The notes beneath the pieces were generated by a model, which saw nothing but the letters and a program-made list of their open reading frames with translations, was not told the origin of the DNA and made no database searches. Position numbers and translations under genes: made by a program. Of a stretch of DNA of 64,000 nt, positions 53,252 to 62,182 are shown piece after piece; positions within the stretch are counted from its first letter, which is position 1; each line of letters starts with the position of its first letter. The DNA is from Lactobacillus equicursoris DSM 19284 = JCM 14600 = CIP 110162. Its GTDB lineage: Bacteria > Bacillota > Bacilli > Lactobacillales > Lactobacillaceae. Location: contig NZ_AZDU01000002.1 in assembly GCF_001434815.1 (NCBI RefSeq), forward strand, positions 55,742-119,741, written 5' to 3'.

Positions 53252-55279
53252 TTAGTCCCCGCTTTCGTCTTTTGACACGGTCTCATTCACGACCGTTTCC
53301 CCATCTCTGACAATCTTGATCTTGCCAGGGTTGTCCTTAATGGAAAAAGTAATCGTAAAGTCAGTATCCTTGGTAATGTATTGGTCTCGGTAAATATTGC
53401 CGATGCTGTGGTCGTCATCTTGAATGTAGATCTGGACATGGTTGCCCTTATCTTTAGAACTAGAGGAAGCTGAAGACGAAGAAGATGATGAAGAGTCGTC
53501 GCTAGAACTTGCTGATGAGCCGTCATCGCTAGCCTGGTATTCCACCGTATACGTCTTCTTCACTTCTTCGGTTTCAGCACCGGTTGAAACGACCACTTCT
53601 AAAGTATCCCCGGCTGAGACCTGGCTGCCAGCAGCTGGACTAGTGGAGATAATCTTCCCCTCATCCACGCTGTCAGAAGCCTCTTTGGTCACCTTCAGGG
53701 TTAGCTTCTTGCTCTTGGCATAAGACTGTGCAGCTGCCAAGTTCTTGCCCTTTAAGTCTGCCAAGGCAAAAGTATTCTTGCTGCTGGAGCTGGCTGCGCG
53801 TGGTTCGTCATCTAGCGGCTCAGACACCGTCAGGGCAATCGTCGTACTTGCAGCGTCGACCTTGCGGCCAGCCTTAATATTCTGGGAGATAACCAAGTTA
53901 GGCACGTATTCGTTAGAAGGCGCATATTTGACCTTAACCTTAAAGCCCAGCTTGGTCAGCTTCTTTTTCGCTGCCGAGACATTAGTACCTTCCACATCCG
54001 GCACCTTAGTCAGGTTCGGGCCTTTAGAGACCACTAAATTGACCTTGTGGCCCTTGGCAACCGGGCTGTCGGCTGCGGGTGTGGTTGAGACCACCTTGCC
54101 TTTTTTGGTCTTGCTGGAATATTCTCTCGTAACCTGGCCAATGGCTAAGCCAGATTCTTTTAAGGACACCCGAGCAGCCTTTTCTGACATGTTGACCACA
54201 TTCGGCACGCGGACATTGTTGTGTCCTACGGCCAGGGCCATAAAGACCAAGATGGCTAAGATTGGAAAAATGGACCCAATCCACCACCACTTGTACTTTT
54301 TAATATTCTTCCAAATCGACCGCTTCGGCTTTTCCTTCTCTTGAGCCTCTTCAGCCTCTTTCTCCATCTTCATGACCTTGCCGTTTAAAGCCGGCAAGAT
54401 CTTGGTTTCATCGTCGCGAGAGTGGCTTGGCTGAAAAACTGGCTCGCTAGCCCGGCTAGGATCCAAGCTGCTGTCTAAGTCAGCCTGCATTTCTTCTACC
54501 GAAGCATAGCGGTCCCGCGGATCCTTGGCGGTCGCTTTTAAGACCACGTTTTCCAAGGCTTGCGGAATTTCCTTATTTTGCTTGCGTAAAGACGGAATTT
54601 GGTCTTCGGCATGCTTTAAGGCGATCACCACTGGCGTTTCGCCGCTAAAAGGCACTTCGCCTGTTAGCAGCTCATAGAGAATAATCCCCAAAGAATAAAT
54701 ATCTGATTGCTTGGTAACCATCCCGCCGCGCGTTTGCTCCGGCGACATGTAGTGAACCGAGCCCAAAACTGAATTGGTTTGGGTGATGGCACTTTGATTC
54801 AAGGCAACGGCAATCCCAAAGTCAGCGATTTTGATATTGCCCTTTTCATCCATCAAAATATTCTGCGGCTTTAAGTCCCGGTGAATTACGCCGTGCTCAT
54901 GGGCTAAAGCCATGGCCGACAGGATCTGGTCCATGATGGTGATGACTTTGGGCAAGGGAATCGGCGAATTTTCGCGGATATAGTCCTTTAAGTCAGGCCC
55001 TTTAACGTATTCCATGACCATGTATGGCAAACCGTGATCGGTCCCCACGTCAAAAACAGAAACGATGTTTGGGTGGCTTAATTCACTGGTGGCTAGGGCT
55101 TCTCGCTGGAAGCGTGCTAAAACCTTGGAATCCTTTTGCAAATCAAGACGAATAATTTTAACGGCGACTTGTCTCTTCAAAATGATGTCATCAGCTAAGT
55201 ACACGTTAGCCATGCCGCCTTCACCCAAGGTGTCGACAATCCGGTAACGATCTCCAAGCAAATAACCTTTATTGATCAC
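53252..55279 (-). CDS. prkC: Serine/threonine protein kinase with PASTA domains (PrkC/PknB)
   Basis: Membrane kinase sensing cell-wall fragments. The kinase domain has LGEGGMANVYLADD, VIHRDLKPQNILMD and IADFGIA. One membrane helix (WWWIGSIFPILAILVFMALAVG, about residues 333-355) is followed by three extracellular PASTA repeats and a Ser/Asp-rich linker with a C-terminal beta-rich tail. The GTG at 55279 is preferred: GAGGAGG lies nine bases upstream and the sequence then begins like other PrkC proteins (INKGYLLGDRY); ATGs at 55288 and 55297 sit on or before the ribosome site. It overlaps the end of prpC. Cognate phosphatase is the upstream gene. Confidence 0.95.
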   Translation of the reverse strand: MINKGYLLGDRYRIVDTLGEGGMANVYLADDIILKRQVAVKIIRLDLQKDSKVLARFQREALATSELSHPNIVSVFDVGTDHGLPYMVMEYVKGPDLKDYIRENSPIPLPKVITIMDQILSAMALAHEHGVIHRDLKPQNILMDEKGNIKIADFGIAVALNQSAITQTNSVLGSVHYMSPEQTRGGMVTKQSDIYSLGIILYELLTGEVPFSGETPVVIALKHAEDQIPSLRKQNKEIPQALENVVLKATAKDPRDRYASVEEMQADLDSSLDPSRASEPVFQPSHSRDDETKILPALNGKVMKMEKEAEEAQEKEKPKRSIWKNIKKYKWWWIGSIFPILAILVFMALAVGHNNVRVPNVVNMSEKAARVSLKESGLAIGQVTREYSSKTKKGKVVSTTPAADSPVAKGHKVNLVVSKGPNLTKVPDVEGTNVSAAKKKLTKLGFKVKVKYAPSNEYVPNLVISQNIKAGRKVDAASTTIALTVSEPLDDEPRAASSSSKNTFALADLKGKNLAAAQSYAKSKKLTLKVTKEASDSVDEGKIISTSPAAGSQVSAGDTLEVVVSTGAETEEVKKTYTVEYQASDDGSSASSSDDSSSSSSSSASSSSKDKGNHVQIYIQDDDHSIGNIYRDQYITKDTDFTITFSIKDNPGKIKIVRDGETVVNETVSKDESGD

Positions 55280-56024
55280 TCGCGCCATCCTCCTCATTTA
55301 CCGCCAGGCAAACGGTGATGTTGTCTCCGCCGCCTAAACGGTTGGCCTCATTGACCAATTTATTGCAGCATTCTTGCAAAGACAAGCCTTTGGTTGCTAA
55401 AACCTGCTGAATTAGAGGGTCAGACAGGGAGTTGGTCAAGCCATCGGTGCAAAGCAAGAATACGTCATGATTCTTCATTTCAAGTTCATTATATTCTGGA
55501 TCAATCGTACTCGATACACCTAAAGCTTGGGTGATGATGTTTTTCTGAGGGTGGTTCTTAGCCTGTTCCTTGGTGATTTGCCCCATCTTAACCAGCTCAT
55601 TGACCAAGGAATGGTCTTCAGTCAGCTGGATAAAGTTGCCTTCAGAGTAAACATAAGCCCGGGAGTCGCCCAGGTGAGCCAGCAAAACATCTTTTTCAAA
55701 AAAGATTGCCAAGACGATGGTCGTCCCCATCCCGTTTAAGTCTGGGAAGCGGTCTGCGGCCTTCAAAATCGTTTCGTTTTCCGCCCGCAGCTGCACGTCC
55801 AGCCACTTCTTGGCCAGGCGCTTGTCGGTCAAGTCTGTCGTCATAAAATTGTGTCCTAAGTGGCTCACAGCCATAGTGGAGGCAACGTCGCCGCCTTGGT
55901 GGCCGCCCATGCCGTCGCAAACGATGGCCATGGTTACGCCTGCTTGATTCTTAAAAACCTGGACAAAATCTTGGTTGCTCTTTCTTACTCTACCAATGCT
56001 TGAAGCAAATGCTGTCTTAATCAC
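55269..56024 (-). CDS. prpC: PP2C-type protein phosphatase (PrpC/Stp)
   Basis: Mn/Mg-dependent Ser/Thr phosphatase opposing PrkC. The metal-binding motifs are MAIVCDGMGGHQGGDVAS, LAHLGDSRAYVY, LLCTDGLTNSL and GGGDNITV. It is 251 residues. The start is GTG with AGAGG nine bases before it, five bases after rsmB. The gene end overlaps the prkC start by 11 bases, suggesting coupled translation. Confidence 0.97.
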   Translation of the reverse strand: MIKTAFASSIGRVRKSNQDFVQVFKNQAGVTMAIVCDGMGGHQGGDVASTMAVSHLGHNFMTTDLTDKRLAKKWLDVQLRAENETILKAADRFPDLNGMGTTIVLAIFFEKDVLLAHLGDSRAYVYSEGNFIQLTEDHSLVNELVKMGQITKEQAKNHPQKNIITQALGVSSTIDPEYNELEMKNHDVFLLCTDGLTNSLSDPLIQQVLATKGLSLQECCNKLVNEANRLGGGDNITVCLAVNEEDGASDQ

Positions 56025-56029
56025 AGGTA

Positions 56030-57346
56030 CTAACCTCTTGTCGTAAATTTAGCAATGAAAAATCCATCACTGTTATAACTGTCTGGCAGGATCTTCAGCA
56101 TCCCTTGCTCGGCTTTGACCTTGGCCGTTTTAAACGGCTTCAGGACAAAGTCTGGGTGGGCCTTGAGAAACTTTTGGACATTTTCCTCATTTTCTTCTAC
56201 CGAAATCGAGCAGGTGGAGTAAACTAATTCCCCGCCTGACTTTAATAGGCCCGCGACTTCGTTTAAGATGTCGAGCTGAATTTGCGCTAAGTTGGTAATG
56301 TCCGCTGGCTGCTTGCTATAGCGGATTTCCGGCTTGCGGCGCAAAAGTCCTAATCCAGAACAAGGTGCATCTATTAGTATTTTATCAAATTCTCCCTTTG
56401 AAAAATACCCTCCCGCCTTGCGGGCATCTAAGGCTTTGGTTTTAACGCGGTCTGCTACCTGCATTCTTTGGGCATTTTCTCTAACTAAGCGGAGTTTTTT
56501 CTCATGGATGTCTAAAGCAGTGACTTGACCTTCTGACACTTTTTCTGCCAGCTGAATGGTCTTGCCGCCGGGCGCCGCACAGGAATCAAGCACACGTTCA
56601 TTGCCAGTAAAGTCAAAGGCTTCAGCCACCAAACTGGCTGCTTCGTCTTGAACGGTAACTTGCCCCTCTTTGAAAAAGTCAGTCAAGATAATCCCGCCGC
56701 GGCTCAAGGAGTAGCTTCGGTCAGCTAAAGCGGATTCGACCGGGTTAAAATGGGCCTTTTTCAGGTCATAAACAACCTGTCCTTCTTTGACCAGGTTAGA
56801 AATTCTGATCTCATTTTTGGCATGGGTGTTAAAGCTGGCCATGATCTTCTCGGCCCGCTTTGGTCCCCAGTTGGCTACCAAGTAGTCGGCCAGCCATTTT
56901 GGCTCGCTATACTTGACGCTTAAATAATCGGGATCGTCTTCTTTAGGCAAAATAGTACCACGTCTTTGAAAAGAGCGCAGAATACCGTTCACCAGGCGAT
57001 AGCCACTGGACTTGGGCTTGCCAAAAGCCTTGGCCAATTTATTGGCCTCATCCAAAACCGCTCTAGCTGGCACCTTGTCTAAAAAGAGCAACTGGTAAAT
57101 AGACATTAATAAGAGCGGCTCAATGTAAGCTTCTTTCAGCTTGGCCTTGACCAGGCCCTTTAACTGGTAGTCCAAATACAGCTTGTTTTGCAGGGTCCCG
57201 TAAACCAGGTTGGTTGCCAGGCGCGACTCTTCAGCAGGCAGCTTAGCCCCTTTTAGTGCGTGATTTAAACTGATATTAGAGTATGAGCCTTGAGCCAAGA
57301 CCTTGATCAAGGTTTCAAGGGCGATGCTGCGGGCATTAGTCTTCAT
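56030..57346 (-). CDS. rsmB: 16S rRNA (cytosine967-C5)-methyltransferase
   Basis: NusB-like RNA-binding N-terminal domain (residues 5-140) followed by a SAM methyltransferase domain: DSCAAPGGKTIQLAE, DAPCSGLGLLRRKPEIR, and the catalytic YSTCSISVEENE. The ATG at 57346 (MKTNARSIALETLIKVL) gives 438 residues; a longer frame starting at 57388 would run deep into fmt without a ribosome site. It overlaps the fmt end by 11 bases. Confidence 0.96.
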   Translation of the reverse strand: MKTNARSIALETLIKVLAQGSYSNISLNHALKGAKLPAEESRLATNLVYGTLQNKLYLDYQLKGLVKAKLKEAYIEPLLLMSIYQLLFLDKVPARAVLDEANKLAKAFGKPKSSGYRLVNGILRSFQRRGTILPKEDDPDYLSVKYSEPKWLADYLVANWGPKRAEKIMASFNTHAKNEIRISNLVKEGQVVYDLKKAHFNPVESALADRSYSLSRGGIILTDFFKEGQVTVQDEAASLVAEAFDFTGNERVLDSCAAPGGKTIQLAEKVSEGQVTALDIHEKKLRLVRENAQRMQVADRVKTKALDARKAGGYFSKGEFDKILIDAPCSGLGLLRRKPEIRYSKQPADITNLAQIQLDILNEVAGLLKSGGELVYSTCSISVEENEENVQKFLKAHPDFVLKPFKTAKVKAEQGMLKILPDSYNSDGFFIAKFTTRG

Positions 57347-58283
57347 CAACGATTTGGTCTCCTGCGTTAAACTTCTTACCTTGGCCATTCAAAAAGTCCT
57401 TCACCTTCATGGCCTTTTTGCCAACTGGCTGAACTTCAGTCAGGTTTAAGACGGTGGAATCAGCAAAGCTGATGGCAAAACGGCCTTGGTTTGAAACCAG
57501 GCAGCCGGCTAGCAAACTAGTATTGTCTTCAGCAACCTCAGCAGCCCAAACCTTGAGCCGCTTGCCTTGGACCACTAAGTAAGCACCAGGATCAGGGTTC
57601 AGGGCCCGGATCAAGTTTTTGGCTTCTTGTGCCGTCAAGGTCAGCGGAATTCTTTCTTCGCTCTTTTCAATGGTTGGAGAAAAGACCACTTGACTTGGGT
57701 CTTGCGGCTTTTTGACGATTTCGCCACTAGCAATCTTTGGCAGGGTTTCTAAGAGTAGGTCCCGGCCTAAAGGTGCCAGCTTTTCAAAAACTTCACCGCT
57801 GGTTTCATCTGGCCCGATTGGCAATTTAGCTTGGGCGTACATGTCGCCGGCGTCCATTTCCTTGACCATTTCCATGATGGTTACGCCAGTTTCGGCATCC
57901 CCGTTTCTCACCGCATACTGGATTGGTGCCCCGCCCCGGTACTTAGGCAAAAGGGATCCGTGGACGTTGACGGCTGCGATCTTAGCTGTCTTCAAAAAGC
58001 GTGTTGGCAAAAATTGACCAAAGGCGGCAGTGATCAAAAAGTCTGGCTGAATGGCCATCAAGGCGTTCAGGTCATCTGACTTAGACAAGCGGACTGGCTG
58101 ATAAAGCGGCAAAGCGTATTTTAATGCCAGTTCCTTGACTGGTGAATAAACGATCTTTTGCTTGCGGCCCACCTTTTTGTCTGGCTGGGTAACTACGGCT
58201 TTAATGTCGTAGCCGGCCTTGATCAAGCCTTCTAAAACAGTCGCGCCAAAGGCTGGCGTCCCTAAAAAAATTACTGAATTCAT
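57336..58283 (-). CDS. fmt: Methionyl-tRNA formyltransferase
   Basis: Formylates initiator Met-tRNA. The N-terminal domain contains HGSLLPKYRGGAPIQYAVRNGD with the catalytic His, and the N-terminus FLGTPAFGATVLEGL is typical. It is 315 residues, with the C-terminal OB-like tRNA-binding domain starting near residue 210. It follows priA by 24 bases; def is not present here. Confidence 0.97.
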   Translation of the reverse strand: MNSVIFLGTPAFGATVLEGLIKAGYDIKAVVTQPDKKVGRKQKIVYSPVKELALKYALPLYQPVRLSKSDDLNALMAIQPDFLITAAFGQFLPTRFLKTAKIAAVNVHGSLLPKYRGGAPIQYAVRNGDAETGVTIMEMVKEMDAGDMYAQAKLPIGPDETSGEVFEKLAPLGRDLLLETLPKIASGEIVKKPQDPSQVVFSPTIEKSEERIPLTLTAQEAKNLIRALNPDPGAYLVVQGKRLKVWAAEVAEDNTSLLAGCLVSNQGRFAISFADSTVLNLTEVQPVGKKAMKVKDFLNGQGKKFNAGDQIVDED

Positions 58284-58307
58284 CTTGTGCTTTTTCCTTT
58301 GCTTGAT

Positions 58308-60692
58308 TTACATGATTCTTTCTGGTTCAGTGTCGATTTCAACCGTTAAGCCATACTTCTTGATTTCCTGTGCTTGGTCTTGCAGCTGGTGAAGTAGGGC
58401 ATTTAACTTGTCTTCTTTTTTATATTTTACCAGGATTTGGTAAAGATACTGATTTTTTAGCCGAGAAACTGTGGCAGGCGCCGGCCCCAAAATAATGGTC
58501 GGCTGGTGAAGCTGGGCCATGAGGACTCTTTTAATGTTAAAAGCCTCTCTTGCGGCATTTTGCTCATTTTTAGAAGCAATCGTCACCAAGACCGTGTAAA
58601 AGTATGGCGGATAGTTGCCGGCCCGCCGGACCTGCATTTCTTTAGCGTAAAACAGCTCGTAGTCCTGTTTTTGGGAAAGGGCAATGGCATAGTGGTCCGG
58701 ATTATAAGTCTGGATCATGACCTGCCCCTCCTTGTCGGCCCGGCCAGCCCGACCTGCAACCTGGGTCAAGAGCTCAAACGTTTTCTCTGAAGCATTGTAG
58801 TCAGGCAACCACAAGCCGGTATCAGCGTTGATGACGCCAACCAAAGTCACGTTTGGAAAGTCCAAGCCCTTGGCAATCATCTGGGTGCCTAGGAGAATAT
58901 CGGCTTCGCCCTGGCCAAAGGCAGTCAAGATTTTTTCATAGCTGCCCTTGCGTCTGGTCGTGTCCACGTCCATCCGCAGGACCTTGGCAGCTGGGAAAAG
59001 CTCACCTAATTCTTCTTCCACCTTCTGGGTGCCCGTTCCTAAAAAGCGAATCTGTCGATCATGGCAGTTTGGGCAAAAAGTAGGGATAGCTTCTTGGTGG
59101 CCGCAGTAGTGGCACTGCATGACGCCCGTATCCTTGTGCATGGTGAGTGACAAGTCGCAGTTAGGGCACTTTAAGACATAGCCGCAATTGCGGCAAAGCA
59201 TGAAGTTAGCAAAGCCCCGCCGGTTCAAGAGCAAAATCACCTGTTCGCGGCGGTCCAGCCGCTTTTGAATGGCCTCAGCCAGATTGACAGAGATGTCAAA
59301 CTGCCCGCCAGCAAACTGGACGTGCTTTAAGTCAATCAGGTCAACTCGCGGCAGGGCCTGACTCTTGGCCCGCTTTTTCAAGGTGATCAGCTTAAACAGT
59401 CCCTTTTGCGCCCGAGCCCGGCTGCCTAATGACGGCGTTGCGCTGCCCAAAATCAGGGGACAGTGATGGTAGCGGCTTCGCCAAATAGCTACGTCTCTTG
59501 CATGGTAGCGGGGATTTTTATCCTGCTTATATGTACCTTCATGCTCTTCATCGATAATGATTAGGCCAATGTTGTCTAAAGGGGCAAAAACGGCACTGCG
59601 AGCGCCGACCACGACCTTGGCCTGCCCCCGGCGGATCCGCCGCCATTCATCATAGCGCTCGCCCTCAGACAAGGCAGAGTGGAGAACCGCCACTTCCTTG
59701 CCAAAGCGGGCCTGAACCTGAGCCACCATTTGGGGAGTCAGGGAAATTTCCGGTACCAGCATCAAGGCAGTCCGGCCAATTTTGAGGGCTTCACTGATCG
59801 TTTGCAGGTAGACCTCGGTTTTGCCGCTGCCCGTCACCCCTTCCAGCAAGAAAGTTTGGCTTTTTCTTTCTTGGACATCCTGGGTAATTGCTTCATAGGC
59901 GGCTTCTTGCTCATCGTTTAGTTTTTTCGGCTGACTTTTTTCCTTGGCTAAGACAGCAGGCTTACGATAACTTTCAACCTGCTTTTGACCCAGCCAGCCT
60001 TTTTTGACGGCACTGTTTAAGGTCGCTAAGCTAATCTTCTGCCCTTCTAGCTGCTCGCGCGTTTTAGGATAAGCAGCAAAATTCTCAAAGAGATCGGTCA
60101 AAAGCTTTTGCTGCTGAACGGCATTCTTTTTTACCTTGGTCAAAAGCTCCTGGTAGCCTTCCAGCGACAAAAGTGGCGTATACAGAACTGTCATTTTCTT
60201 CTTTGCCTTGTCTTCAACCAGATACTCGACTTCTGCATCCCCATTTTTCAAGAGCTGACTGACCAGCTTCAGCAAATGCGGATCACTAATCTTGCTTAAG
60301 TCCAGCACATCCCCGGCAAAAAAGGGCATGGCCTTGGCCCGGTCACTAACTGGCACCAGGATTTTCCGATAATTGGCCCGCATAACGCTCGGCAGCATGG
60401 TCTTCAAAATGCTGATCCGGTAGGCAAAAATTTGCTGGGCAAGATCAGCCGACAAGGCTACCAGTTCTTTGGTCAAAGGCGGCATTTCGTCTACGACTAA
60501 CAGCAGATCCTTTAGTTGTCCTTGAAACTGGCTCTTTTCACTAAAGCCGACCACAAAGCCCTGCACCTTTCTATTGCCAAAAGGAACGATGACCCGGCTG
60601 CCAATGGAAATTTCTAAGCCCTCTGGCACTAGGTAGTCAAAGACGCGATCAGTCTGCCGGGCTGCCACGTCAACAATTACTTGTGCAATCAC
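58308..60692 (-). CDS. priA: Primosomal replication protein N' (PriA helicase)
   Basis: Restarts stalled replication forks. Motifs: GVTGSGKTEVYL (Walker A), DEEH, GSATPSL and GRAGRADKEG (motif VI), with a zinc-binding insertion carrying eight Cys (CRNCGYVLKCPNC, CHYCGH, CPNCHD). It is 794 residues. The start is GTG. The coaBC gene common between rpoZ and priA is absent, and a terminator hairpin lies between rpoZ and priA. Confidence 0.97.
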   Translation of the reverse strand: MIAQVIVDVAARQTDRVFDYLVPEGLEISIGSRVIVPFGNRKVQGFVVGFSEKSQFQGQLKDLLLVVDEMPPLTKELVALSADLAQQIFAYRISILKTMLPSVMRANYRKILVPVSDRAKAMPFFAGDVLDLSKISDPHLLKLVSQLLKNGDAEVEYLVEDKAKKKMTVLYTPLLSLEGYQELLTKVKKNAVQQQKLLTDLFENFAAYPKTREQLEGQKISLATLNSAVKKGWLGQKQVESYRKPAVLAKEKSQPKKLNDEQEAAYEAITQDVQERKSQTFLLEGVTGSGKTEVYLQTISEALKIGRTALMLVPEISLTPQMVAQVQARFGKEVAVLHSALSEGERYDEWRRIRRGQAKVVVGARSAVFAPLDNIGLIIIDEEHEGTYKQDKNPRYHARDVAIWRSRYHHCPLILGSATPSLGSRARAQKGLFKLITLKKRAKSQALPRVDLIDLKHVQFAGGQFDISVNLAEAIQKRLDRREQVILLLNRRGFANFMLCRNCGYVLKCPNCDLSLTMHKDTGVMQCHYCGHQEAIPTFCPNCHDRQIRFLGTGTQKVEEELGELFPAAKVLRMDVDTTRRKGSYEKILTAFGQGEADILLGTQMIAKGLDFPNVTLVGVINADTGLWLPDYNASEKTFELLTQVAGRAGRADKEGQVMIQTYNPDHYAIALSQKQDYELFYAKEMQVRRAGNYPPYFYTVLVTIASKNEQNAAREAFNIKRVLMAQLHQPTIILGPAPATVSRLKNQYLYQILVKYKKEDKLNALLHQLQDQAQEIKKYGLTVEIDTEPERIM

Positions 60693-60725
60693 GCAATCAC
60701 CTATCTTTTACAAGCAAATCCATAC

Positions 60726-60757
60726 AAAAAGGAGCGGTTTGCTTTATCCGCTCCTTT
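60726..60757 (-). terminator. Terminator between rpoZ and priA
   Basis: On the minus strand AAAGGAGCGG (60748-60757), ten-base loop, CCGCTCCTTT (60728-60737) and TTTTT. It would uncouple gmk-rpoZ from priA. Confidence 0.87.
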
Positions 60758-60762
60758 AAAAA

Positions 60763-60993
60763 TTATTCTGCAGCTTGGTCAGCCTTAGCTTCATGATCTT
60801 CGTCAATCGTGACCTTGCCGGCGGCGATTTCTTCCAAAGCTTGGCCAACTGGCTTTAAGTTGTGGTAGTTGTCCAAAGCGCCAGGCTTGCCAGCTTCCAA
60901 TTCGTGGGCTCTCTTAGCTGCTAAAACTGAAAGGGAATATCTTGAGTCGATTTCGTCTAACAACTTGTCAATTGATGGGTAGGTAATTCTCAT
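60763..60993 (-). CDS. rpoZ: DNA-directed RNA polymerase omega subunit
   Basis: Small RNA polymerase assembly subunit, 76 residues. It has [32 protein letters not shown], the conserved omega N-terminus. It begins 2 bases after gmk, the conserved gmk-rpoZ pair. Confidence 0.97.
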   Translation of the reverse strand: MRITYPSIDKLLDEIDSRYSLSVLAAKRAHELEAGKPGALDNYHNLKPVGQALEEIAAGKVTIDEDHEAKADQAAE

Positions 60994-60995
60994 AC

Positions 60996-61610
60996 TTAGT
61001 CCTCCTTAACCATTTTACGATAATCATCGATTACCCGCTTAACGCTAACGTGTTCGGCATCCACGATGGCCTTGATGTGGGAAACGGCATTGGCTACCGT
61101 ATCGTTAACAACGGCATAATCATAATCCTGCATCACGAGGATTTCTTTACGGGCTTGGGCAATCCGACCCCGAATTACTTCTTCAGACTCAGTCCCACGG
61201 TGTTCCAAGCGGTCACGCAGGGTATGCAAATCTGGCGGCGTCAGGAAAATAAATACGCCATCTGGCATTTGTTCCCGGACTTTCTGTGCTCCATTAACGT
61301 CAATTTCCAAGAGCACGTCCTTGCCTTCGGCCAGCATCTGCTTGACTGGACCAAGAGGCGTGCCGTACAAATTGCCGACGTATTCATTGTATTCAAGCAG
61401 CTCATTATTAGCAATTGCCTGCTTGAATTCTTCTCTAGTGACAAAGAAGTAGTCTTTCCCATCAACTTCGCCTTCACGAGGCTTACGAGTAGTCATTGAG
61501 ACTGAGTATTCAAATGGGAAAACCTTGTGTTCTACGATTGCACTTTTAACTGTCCCCTTGCCAACCCCAGAAGGACCGGACAGGACCAGCAATAATCCTT
61601 TATCTGCCAT
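60996..61610 (-). CDS. gmk: Guanylate kinase
   Basis: Phosphorylates GMP to GDP. The P-loop is [12 protein letters not shown], and [18 protein letters not shown] follows. The ATG at 61610 is chosen because AAAGGAG lies five bases upstream; it gives the standard 204 residues. It diverges from the SOS-linked small gene, with 186 bases between the starts. Confidence 0.97.
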   Translation of the reverse strand: MADKGLLLVLSGPSGVGKGTVKSAIVEHKVFPFEYSVSMTTRKPREGEVDGKDYFFVTREEFKQAIANNELLEYNEYVGNLYGTPLGPVKQMLAEGKDVLLEIDVNGAQKVREQMPDGVFIFLTPPDLHTLRDRLEHRGTESEEVIRGRIAQARKEILVMQDYDYAVVNDTVANAVSHIKAIVDAEHVSVKRVIDDYRKMVKED

Positions 61611-61705
61611 GATTGCTCCTTTTCTGACTAGTAATTCTATTTTGGACCATTCAGGCCCTTTCTTCAAGTACTAGGCAAGAAAAAAAGCTTTTTTCAAAAT
61701 AAGCC

Positions 61706-61734
61706 TTGCATTTTTGAACACAGGTTCGTATAAT
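61706..61734 (+). promoter_or_regulatory. Strong promoter of the YolD-like gene
   Basis: TTGCAT (61706-61711), 17-base spacer, perfect TATAAT (61729-61734). A LexA box fills most of the spacer. Confidence 0.8.
61715..61728. promoter_or_regulatory. LexA box inside the promoter spacer of the YolD-like gene
   Basis: TGAACACAGGTTCG matches CGAAC-RNRY-GTTYG at 12 of 14 positions with a perfect GAAC-N4-GTTC core. Its place between -35 and -10 would block RNA polymerase. Confidence 0.8.
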
Positions 61735-61796
61735 AGAATCACAAACAAGTGTTCGAAGTTCTAATTGAGTTCAAATTTAAGGAGTCTGCATATATT

Positions 61797-62102
61797 ATGT
61801 CCCAAATTGCGTCTTTTGCCAAGCATGCTGTTCAACCAATTAAGAAAGCATTTCATTACTTGTTCGCTTATGACCCCGACCGCCTGGCGATCATGCCCGA
61901 TGAATTGAGTGAAAACCTGCAGCATTTGCAAGAAGCCATGCTGAACCGTTCCTACGCCCTCATCACCTTAAACGATGGTTCTTGGAAGGTGGGCAAGATT
62001 ACCAAGCGCCTGTCTGCCAGCCGCTTTGTCTTTCGCGATGCCGACAGCAAGATTTTTTACCTGCTAACTGTTAACGATGTTCTAACTGTCGAATTGCCCT
62101 AG
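61797..62102 (+). CDS. Small SOS-regulated protein, YolD-like
   Basis: Cytosolic protein of 101 residues. The C-terminal half (SYALITLNDGSWKVGKITKRL, then FVFRDADSKIFYLLTVNDVLTVEL) shows the beta-strand pattern of YolD-like proteins, which in Bacillus are often encoded beside Y-family polymerases and are damage-inducible; the match is by eye. The promoter carries a LexA box. No polymerase gene is adjacent here. The ATG at 61797 follows AAGGAG at about 12 bases, a rather long spacing; a GTG at 61749 would start near the transcription start and is rejected. Confidence 0.78.
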   Translation: MSQIASFAKHAVQPIKKAFHYLFAYDPDRLAIMPDELSENLQHLQEAMLNRSYALITLNDGSWKVGKITKRLSASRFVFRDADSKIFYLLTVNDVLTVELP

Positions 62103-62141
62103 TATTTCTTTTTTGTACTTCTTTCTATATTTGAAAAAATA

Positions 62142-62170
62142 AAAAAGACCAGCCAAGCTGATCTTTTTAG
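62142..62170. terminator. Bidirectional terminator between the YolD-like gene and the SBP gene
   Basis: A 12-base stem (62142-62153 with 62157-62168, one G-U pair) with A-run and T-run flanks, serving the convergent genes. Confidence 0.85.
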
Positions 62171-62182
62171 CATATTTACTAG

